NCBI GenBank assembly: GCA_002699145.1
Contig: PABK01000061.1
Span: 1-64,000 of the forward strand
Direction: 5' to 3'
Source: Halioglobus sp.
GTDB taxonomy: Bacteria > Pseudomonadota > Gammaproteobacteria > Pseudomonadales > Halieaceae
DNA: 64,000 bases
Below, one piece after another: positions 58,689 to 64,000 of the stretch. The notes below the pieces were generated by a model. It was given only the letters and a program-made list of their open reading frames with translations, did no database searches and was not told where the DNA came from. Position 1 is the stretch's first letter, and each line of letters begins with the position of its first letter. Both the position numbers and the translations under genes were made by a program.

Positions 58689-59918
58689 ATGGCGATCGAC
58701 TTCAGTTTCGGTCCCGAGGTGGAACAGGCCCGGGAGAGTATCCGCCAGTTCATGCGCGATACCGTCAAGCCGCGCTACCGGGAACTGGCTGACAACAAGG
58801 GCGCCACCCGCGACGACTGGTCCGCGGCGATCAAGGCGCTGCGTGTGGAGGCGAAGAACAAGGGGTTCTGGCTGCCGCACATGCCGGCGGATGCTGGCGG
58901 CATGGGCCTGGGGGTGACCGCGCTGGCGGCGGTGGCCGCTGAGGCGGCGAAAGTGCCCTACGGGCCCTATATCATGAACGCCCATGCCCCGGACGAGGGC
59001 AACATGCACACGCTGTACCACTTCGCCACCGAGTACCAGCGCGAGAAGTACCTGCAGCCCCTGCTCGACGGAAAGGTGCGCTCCTGCTTTTCCATGACCG
59101 AACCGGACGTCGCCGGGTCCGACCCGACCCTGATCCAGACCACCGCGGTGCAGGACGGCGACGAGTGGGTCATCAACGGCCATAAGTGGTTTACCTCGGG
59201 CGCCCGCGGCGCCGCCTTTGCCATCGTCATCGCGCGCACCGACCCCGAGGCGGACATTCCGCAGGCGCGCAATTCCGCGTTCATCGTCGACTGTGACGCG
59301 CCAGGCTTCGAACTGGTGCGCGACGTGGAGACGATGTCCGGCAGCCACAATCACTGCGAGATCCGTTACAACGACGTGCGCGTGCCGCAAGCCAACCTGC
59401 TGGGGGAGCGCGGCGGTGGGCACAAGCTGGGGCAGGTGCGCCTCGGCCCCGCGCGTCTCGCTCACTGCATGCGTTGGCTGGGCGAGATCGAGATGGCCCT
59501 GGAGATGCTCATCGAGCGTGCCCAGAACCGTTTCGCCCACGGTTCGCTTTTGAGCGAGAAGCAGAGCATCCAGTGGATGATGTCGGACAGCGCCATGGAG
59601 TTGTACGCGGCCAAGTTAATGGTGTTGCACGCGGCCTACAAGATCGAGAACGGCATGGAGTTCAAACAGGAGGTGTCCATGGCCAAACACCACGTCGCCA
59701 ACACCTTGTGGCGCGTCTGCGACCGTGCGGTGCAGGTGCACGGCGCCCTGGGCTACTCCACCGACTCGCCGTTGTCGGGCATGCTGCAGCAGGCGCGCTG
59801 GGCGCGCCTGGCGGACGGCGCCGACGAGGTACACCAGATGCGTATCGCCGAGATACTCATGCGCACCTACAACGAGACCGGCTCGATCAACGGCGCCACC
59901 GGGGCGCTGCCCCTGTGA
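58689..59918 (+). CDS. Acyl-CoA dehydrogenase
   Basis: A 409-residue enzyme with the signature CFSMTEPDVAGSDPTLIQT, the flavin-contact block NGHKWFTSGARGAAFAIVIAR, and the C-terminal CDRAVQVHGALGYSTDSPL followed by RWARLADGADEVHQMRIAE. It would oxidise the acyl-CoA formed in the operon's pathway. It is the sixth gene of the carotenoid oxygenase 2 operon. Confidence 0.93.
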   Translation: MAIDFSFGPEVEQARESIRQFMRDTVKPRYRELADNKGATRDDWSAAIKALRVEAKNKGFWLPHMPADAGGMGLGVTALAAVAAEAAKVPYGPYIMNAHAPDEGNMHTLYHFATEYQREKYLQPLLDGKVRSCFSMTEPDVAGSDPTLIQTTAVQDGDEWVINGHKWFTSGARGAAFAIVIARTDPEADIPQARNSAFIVDCDAPGFELVRDVETMSGSHNHCEIRYNDVRVPQANLLGERGGGHKLGQVRLGPARLAHCMRWLGEIEMALEMLIERAQNRFAHGSLLSEKQSIQWMMSDSAMELYAAKLMVLHAAYKIENGMEFKQEVSMAKHHVANTLWRVCDRAVQVHGALGYSTDSPLSGMLQQARWARLADGADEVHQMRIAEILMRTYNETGSINGATGALPL

Positions 59919-60064
59919 CAGACGCGGACACTGTCCGCGACCGGCGCCAGATGAAAAACCGGCCGCAGGTTTGATTTTTCCACCTGCCGCGGTTGTCAGC
60001 CCGGCGGTGCTGTCCAAGAATGGGGCCGACCTGGCCATTACAGGATCACCAATGGAGACCCGCT

Positions 60065-60493
60065 ATGAACGAGAATAACCCCGCCTACCAGATGTCACTG
60101 GTGTCGCGTGAATGCCTCAGGACCAAGGACAAGGAGCGCTGGCTCGGCATGTGGGCCGAGGACGGCAAGATCGAGGACCCGATAGGACCCAGCATGCTCG
60201 ACCCGGAGGGCAAAGGCATTGTCGGTCCCGAGGCGCGCGAGGCGTTTTACGACAACAACATCGCCAATTCCGATATCGAGTACATCATCCACGAGACCTA
60301 CACCTCGCACCTGGAGTGCGCGAATATCGTCACCCTCAATATCGTTATGGATATCGAGGGCAAGAAGTTCAGCCAGCAGGTCAACGGCGTGTTTACCTAC
60401 GCCTGCAACGAGGAGGGCAAGCTCACCTCGTTGCGCGGTTACTGGGAATTCGCCGAGGGCGCGGCGACGCTGAAGGAAGTCGAGGCCGCCTGA
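60065..60493 (+). CDS. Ketosteroid isomerase-like (NTF2 fold) protein
   Basis: A 142-residue protein with an N-terminal helix (MSLVSRECLRTKDKERWLGMWAEDG) and the KIEDPIGPSM block that resembles the delta5-3-ketosteroid isomerase EDPVG region. The ATG at 60065 has GGAG seven bases upstream; the longer frame from 59993 has no such support. It is the last gene of the operon, convergent with the PPOX gene (13 bp between). Confidence 0.82.
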   Translation: MNENNPAYQMSLVSRECLRTKDKERWLGMWAEDGKIEDPIGPSMLDPEGKGIVGPEAREAFYDNNIANSDIEYIIHETYTSHLECANIVTLNIVMDIEGKKFSQQVNGVFTYACNEEGKLTSLRGYWEFAEGAATLKEVEAA

Positions 60494-60506
60494 TCGCGTC
60501 CGTGGC

Positions 60507-61022
60507 CTAGCCCTGCAGGGCCTCGCTGGTGGTATCGCGCATGACACCGCCGTCGAAGGAGATGGTTTTCTCCGGCACCACCTCGATGATGATGCGCGCC
60601 GGCGTATCCAGGAAGGCGACGAAGTCTTCCGGGGTCGGCGCGGGACTGTTGGCGTGGCGGGCGAAGTCGGGGTAGAACCAGTCCTTGGTCTCCTGGTCCC
60701 TGTGCAGGATGGCGCGGCCCTTGAAGGTGATGGACTGGCTGATCTCGTTGTCCACGCCGGCGCTGGAAATCACCACGGCGCAGCGCGGGTCGCGAGCCAG
60801 TGCTTTCATGCGCGCGCGTTGCTCGGTGGCGGTGCACCAGATGCGCCCATGGCGCCAGATGTAGCTCATGGTCACGCCCATGCCGTGACCGTCGCGCGTC
60901 GTCCAGATAAAGGTCAGTTCGTTCTGTGCCAGCAGCAACTGTTCCTGTTTTTCCGATGTCAGGCCGTACATGGTGACGTCGTCGTAGTTCTCGACCTGCT
61001 CTTGGGTATTGGTTTCGCTCAC
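60507..61022 (-). CDS. Pyridoxamine 5'-phosphate oxidase (PPOX)-class flavin/F420 protein
   Basis: A 171-residue split-barrel protein: LLLAQNELTFIWTTRDGHGMGVTMSYIWRHGRIWCTA, ARMKALARDPRCAVVISS, and FKGRAILHRDQETKDWF. It fits the F420/FMN-dependent PPOX branch. Its start is 148 bp from that of the divergent SDR at 61170, with operator G between. A reductase or flavin-binding role in the same pathway is likely. Confidence 0.85.
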   Translation of the reverse strand: MSETNTQEQVENYDDVTMYGLTSEKQEQLLLAQNELTFIWTTRDGHGMGVTMSYIWRHGRIWCTATEQRARMKALARDPRCAVVISSAGVDNEISQSITFKGRAILHRDQETKDWFYPDFARHANSPAPTPEDFVAFLDTPARIIIEVVPEKTISFDGGVMRDTTSEALQG

Positions 61023-61065
61023 TGTCGGAGTCTCCGGCGCGGAATGAAATGGGACTGGGCCAAAT

Positions 61066-61087
61066 AAACAGTACGTCCTGACTGTTT
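61066..61087. promoter_or_regulatory. Operator G between PPOX and SDR
   Basis: Left arm AAACAGTAC, right arm TGACTGTTT; AAACAGT-N8-ACTGTTT is a perfect 7-bp half-site palindrome. A TAAGGT -10 candidate follows nine bases after the arm on the plus strand. It serves the SDR-SnoaL pair and possibly the PPOX gene. Confidence 0.7.
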
Positions 61088-61169
61088 TGTGCTAAGGTAT
61101 CACGCCAGACATGAATTGCAAGCCTGCCGTGGCTGGCTTGCCGTCGCAACCGCTGAAAAAAGGAGTGTT

Positions 61170-61949
61170 ATGGGACGCGTAGAAAACAAGGTGGTATTGA
61201 TTACCGGTGCCGCGTCCGGCCTGGGACTGGCCAGCGCGCGCCGGCTCGCAGAAGAAGGGGCCTCGGTGGTGCTCGCCGATATCGACGAGAGACTGGGCCG
61301 GGAAGCGGCCGCCAGCGTCGACGGCGCCGTGTTCGAGCAACTGGACGTGACCAGCGAGGCCCAGTGGGAGGCACTGGTCGACCGCATCGTCGCGCAACAC
61401 GGCCGCCTCGATGTGCTGTTCAACTGTGCCGGGGTGGTCAGGCTGGCTTCCATCGAGCAGACCGACGAGGACATCTGGCGCCAGGTCCACAGCGTCGGCA
61501 CCGACGGTACCTTCTACGGCTGCAAGCATGCATTGCGCGTGATGAAGCCCGCCGGCAGCGGCTCCATCATCAACATGTGTTCGACGGCGAGCATCCAGGG
61601 CATGCCCGGTGTATTCGCCTACGCCGCGTCGAAAAGTGCTATCCGCGGCATGACCAAATCCATCGCCGTACTGTGTGCGCAGGAGGGCTACGGCGTGCGC
61701 TGCAATTCGGTGCACCCGGGCAATATGGACACGCCCATGCTGCGCGGTGTGCGCACGATCGTGGAGGAACACAATCCCGCCGCGGCCGCAGGCATGGACA
61801 GGATCTGGGTGGGAGAGCCGCTGGATGTCGCCAACATGGTGCTGTTTCTCGCCTCGGACGAAGCGAAGGCGGTCAATGGCGCGGCCATGGTCGTCGACAA
61901 CACCAGTACCATTACCGAGGGCGTGGTGCCCGCAGAAAACAAGGTTTGA
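61170..61949 (+). CDS. SDR family oxidoreductase
   Basis: A 259-residue short-chain dehydrogenase with TGAASGLG, NCAGVV, catalytic Ser in NMCSTASIQG and YAASKSA. AGGAG sits just upstream of the ATG at 61170. The C-terminal VVDNTSTITEG differs from the usual VDGG. It is followed 2 bp later by a SnoaL gene, under operator G. Confidence 0.9.
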   Translation: MGRVENKVVLITGAASGLGLASARRLAEEGASVVLADIDERLGREAAASVDGAVFEQLDVTSEAQWEALVDRIVAQHGRLDVLFNCAGVVRLASIEQTDEDIWRQVHSVGTDGTFYGCKHALRVMKPAGSGSIINMCSTASIQGMPGVFAYAASKSAIRGMTKSIAVLCAQEGYGVRCNSVHPGNMDTPMLRGVRTIVEEHNPAAAAGMDRIWVGEPLDVANMVLFLASDEAKAVNGAAMVVDNTSTITEGVVPAENKV

Positions 61950-61951
61950 AC

Positions 61952-62428
61952 ATGAGCGATACGCTACAAGATCTGGCCATCCGCGCGGCGCTGATAGACA
62001 ACTACAACCGCTACGCCCAGGGTCTGGACAGCAAGGACTGGAGCATGGTGCGCGGCTGCTTCAGCGACGAGATTTACATCGACTACGGCCCGCTGAGCGC
62101 GCCCACCGGCGACCCGGCGGTGCCGCGTCGGGCGGATGACTGGATGACCTACCTGCAGTACGTCATCCACCAGTTCGATATCACCCAGCACACCATCACC
62201 AACCACCGGGTGAGCATCGTGGGTCACGAGGTCAGCTGCCGCGCCTACCTGAATGCGGACCACGTCAAGTTCGATGACCCGGCCGTGCGCGTGGTGGCCC
62301 CGGACAACGTGGTCACCGTGGTCGGCGAGTACAACAACCACTACCGGCAGGAAGACGGCGCCTGGAAAATCTGTCGCTCCGAACTGGTGGTTAACTGGTC
62401 CGCCGGTAACATGGCGCTGTTCAGCTAA
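61952..62428 (+). CDS. SnoaL/NTF2-like family protein
   Basis: A 158-residue SnoaL_4-type protein, similar in layout to those at 14878 and 15405: LAIRAALIDNYNRYAQGLDSKDWSMVRGCF, then DEIYIDYGPLSAPTGD, and GEYNNHYRQEDGAWKICRSELVVNW. The ATG is 2 bp after the SDR stop codon. It may be a dehydratase or hydratase-like enzyme of the same step as the SDR. Confidence 0.85.
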   Translation: MSDTLQDLAIRAALIDNYNRYAQGLDSKDWSMVRGCFSDEIYIDYGPLSAPTGDPAVPRRADDWMTYLQYVIHQFDITQHTITNHRVSIVGHEVSCRAYLNADHVKFDDPAVRVVAPDNVVTVVGEYNNHYRQEDGAWKICRSELVVNWSAGNMALFS

Positions 62429-62434
62429 CGAACG

Positions 62435-63982
62435 CTACCCGTCGGCGAAGGCGAAGCGATGCCCGCGTTCGCCGGCGCTGACTGCGACTTCGCGCCCGAT
62501 TACGGTCTCGGCGTCCAGTGTGGCAAGCGCCCCCGGCTGCTCGCTGGACGCGAGGAAGCGCGCGCCGCCCGCGTCCTCGCACAGCACCACCCCCAGGTCC
62601 TGTTTATCGCGGCGCGCAATCACCGTGTAGCTGATCACCCGCCCTGCCGTGGGGTGCTCGCATTCGGGGCGTTGCGCTATCGACTCGGGCGCCACAACCG
62701 GTGGCTGCCAGTGGCGCCAGTCCAGCGCCGCGGCCGCGGACGCTTGCGTGCTGAGCACCGCCGCGGCGTGCTTGGACAGGAGGCCGCCGTTGGCGGTGAC
62801 CAGGGCGCGCGTCCCGGCACCGCGCAAACGCCACACCATCTCGGCCAGGGCGTGCATGCTGTAGTTGTTACCGGGTCCGCCGAAATAGGGCAGGCCCCCG
62901 GTGACGGTGAGCGCGCGGGAACCGTCTGTGGGTAGCTCCAGCGCTTCGCAGGCGGCGTGCACCGCGCAGGGAAAACAGCTGTAGAGGTCCAGCGGGTCCA
63001 TGTCAGCGGCAGTGCCCTCGATGCCATCCAGGACGGCGTCGAAGACCGCCGCCATGGCCGCGGAGCGCCCCGGCTCCTCGCGCCGGGACAACACGCGGTC
63101 CTCGCCCTCGGCGTAAGCGGCGACGTAGACCCAGCGCTGCGGCGCGATGCCCAGCTCCCGCGCCCGCCGCGCGCTGGTCAGCAGCAGGGCCGCGCCCTGG
63201 TTGACCGCGTCCTGGGCGACCAGGCGCCGTGTCAGGGGCAGGCTCACCGGGTAGTTGTCGCGGCTGCTCGCGGCCAGTTCATCCACGCTGTAGCGTGTGC
63301 GCTGCTGCGCGTAGGGGTTGTCCGCCGCCACCGCGCTGAACGGCGCCATCATGCACGCCATATACCGGCGGTGCTGCTCGCGGCTGTGTCCCAGCAGGTG
63401 CGCCTGGCGGGTTTCGATCAGCGCGTAGTAGTGCGCCGGCAACAGCATGCCGCTGTGTATTTCGGCGCGCGAGGCGAAGGGCTTGTCGAAGTCCCTGTTG
63501 TCCAGTGGCAGGTCGAAACTCTCGTTCCAGTCCGCTTCCAGGCCCTGGCGTAGCGCGTGGCGCTGGTTGGCGATGGCCTCGCCGCCGGCGAGCAGCACCA
63601 TGTCGCGCTCACCGCGGGCGATATCGGCCATCATTTCCAGCAGCAATTGCAGAGGGGCGGTGCCGCCGGTATGGCTGTAGATGTGGTGGGCGGGCGCGGC
63701 GCCGATGCGCGCGGCCACGGATGCCGGCGGGTTGTCGCTGCCGCCAAACGGAGAGCGCCATGCCGGGGCCGAGTCGGAGAACAGGCGCACGATGGCGATG
63801 CTGTCGATGTGGCTGGCGTCGACATCCACCTCGCGCAGCGCGTTCTGCGCGGCGCGGGCGATCATGTGCATGGGGCCGTGAATGGGCGGGGCCGCGTCCC
63901 CGGCGATGCGCTCGACGTACTGCCCGGCGGCGACGATCACCGGTGTGTGGTCTGCGATATCGCTTGTCTGTTCTGCGCTCAT
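62435..63982 (-). CDS. Thiolase-like protein type 1 (TLP1) with extra C-terminal domain
   Basis: A 515-residue thiolase-fold protein, longer than normal thiolases by an additional C-terminal beta domain (about 400-515), as in mycobacterial TLP1. The nucleophile loop is IYSHTGGTAP (about 101-110) with no cysteine, and the C-terminal thiolase motif is GGLPYFGGPGNNYSMHA. It therefore cannot be a normal thiolase and may bind or transfer CoA esters, or act by other chemistry. It is convergent with the SnoaL gene (6 bp between). Its promoter is just outside the window. Confidence 0.82.
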   Translation of the reverse strand: MSAEQTSDIADHTPVIVAAGQYVERIAGDAAPPIHGPMHMIARAAQNALREVDVDASHIDSIAIVRLFSDSAPAWRSPFGGSDNPPASVAARIGAAPAHHIYSHTGGTAPLQLLLEMMADIARGERDMVLLAGGEAIANQRHALRQGLEADWNESFDLPLDNRDFDKPFASRAEIHSGMLLPAHYYALIETRQAHLLGHSREQHRRYMACMMAPFSAVAADNPYAQQRTRYSVDELAASSRDNYPVSLPLTRRLVAQDAVNQGAALLLTSARRARELGIAPQRWVYVAAYAEGEDRVLSRREEPGRSAAMAAVFDAVLDGIEGTAADMDPLDLYSCFPCAVHAACEALELPTDGSRALTVTGGLPYFGGPGNNYSMHALAEMVWRLRGAGTRALVTANGGLLSKHAAAVLSTQASAAAALDWRHWQPPVVAPESIAQRPECEHPTAGRVISYTVIARRDKQDLGVVLCEDAGGARFLASSEQPGALATLDAETVIGREVAVSAGERGHRFAFADG

Positions 63983-64000
63983 GCACCGGCTCCGTCCGGT

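Noticed and set aside
1-64000. CRISPR arrays, tRNA or rRNA genes, transposases, prophage genes
   Set aside because: None was found by reading both strands. The only regular direct repeats are the 38-bp tandem (no spacers) and the coding 33-bp repeat.

Overview
The window is a GC-rich (roughly 60-65% by eye), densely coding stretch of a gammaproteobacterial chromosome. The gene mix is two carotenoid-cleavage-type oxygenases, two Rieske oxygenases, three acyl-CoA dehydrogenases, six short-chain dehydrogenases (SDRs), many SnoaL/NTF2-like proteins, two thiolase-like proteins, a TonB receptor and RND exporters. It recalls marine Cellvibrionales-type lineages (Halieaceae/Spongiibacteraceae) that degrade terpenoid, steroid-like or aromatic compounds. 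That placement is inference; there is no rRNA or marker gene to prove it. No tRNA, rRNA, CRISPR array, transposase or prophage gene was recognised.

Layout. 1-790: non-coding, repeat-rich DNA (38-bp tandem repeat, inverted and direct REP-like repeats). 791-4108: SRPBCC protein, AraC regulator, PlsC-like acyltransferase, SDR. 4150-7309: operator, Rieske oxygenase, exported sulfatase. 7338-14782: CAP lipoprotein, a redoxin/cytochrome c/copper monooxygenase fusion, RND exporter and a cytochrome c-PQQ-type dehydrogenase. 14878-19918 (minus): operon SDR, ThuA, acyl-CoA dehydrogenase, Rieske, two SnoaL proteins, divergent from a zinc alcohol dehydrogenase at 20162. 21194-25575 (minus): diguanylate cyclase, epoxide-hydrolase-like protein, SDR, small coiled-coil ORF, uncharacterised protein. 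25660-29664: TonB receptor divergent from carotenoid oxygenase 1. 29672-34113 (minus): exported 2-hydroxyacid dehydrogenase, small membrane ORFs and three tandem LuxR-type paralogues. 34354-38708: dienelactone hydrolase, nitroreductase, acyl-CoA dehydrogenase, EamA transporter, TetR regulator. 38810-43879 (minus): monooxygenase, molybdopterin oxidoreductase, LLM oxidoreductase and aldehyde dehydrogenase, divergent from an NADP-dependent reductase. 45246-53009: PEP-CTERM-like protein, isoprenylcysteine-methyltransferase-like protein, MacAB-TolC-type efflux system, Ser/Thr/Gly-repeat protein. 53306-63982: second carotenoid oxygenase with its operon (DUF35, thiolase, two SDRs, acyl-CoA dehydrogenase, ketosteroid-isomerase-like), a PPOX protein, SDR, SnoaL and a TLP1-type thiolase-like protein.

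The main result is a shared 22-bp palindrome, consensus AAACARTCA-N4-TGACTGWTT, at eight places: before the Rieske gene (4150), in the divergent gaps at 20055, 28158, 35865, 43978, 53778 and 61066, and, weakly, before the TetR gene (38734). In several sites the right arm forms a TTGACT -35 box with a -10 box 17 bp downstream. At three sites a mirror-image promoter (TTGTTT, 17 bp, TAnnnT) reads the other way from the same palindrome. This suggests one TetR-type repressor, plausibly the one at 38016-38708, controlling the scattered catabolic operons as one regulon. A TonB receptor would import a hydrophobic substrate, the oxygenases would cleave or hydroxylate it, and SDRs, acyl-CoA dehydrogenases, hydratase-like SnoaL proteins and thiolase/DUF35 aldolase-like proteins would shorten the products as CoA esters. 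The substrate cannot be named from sequence.
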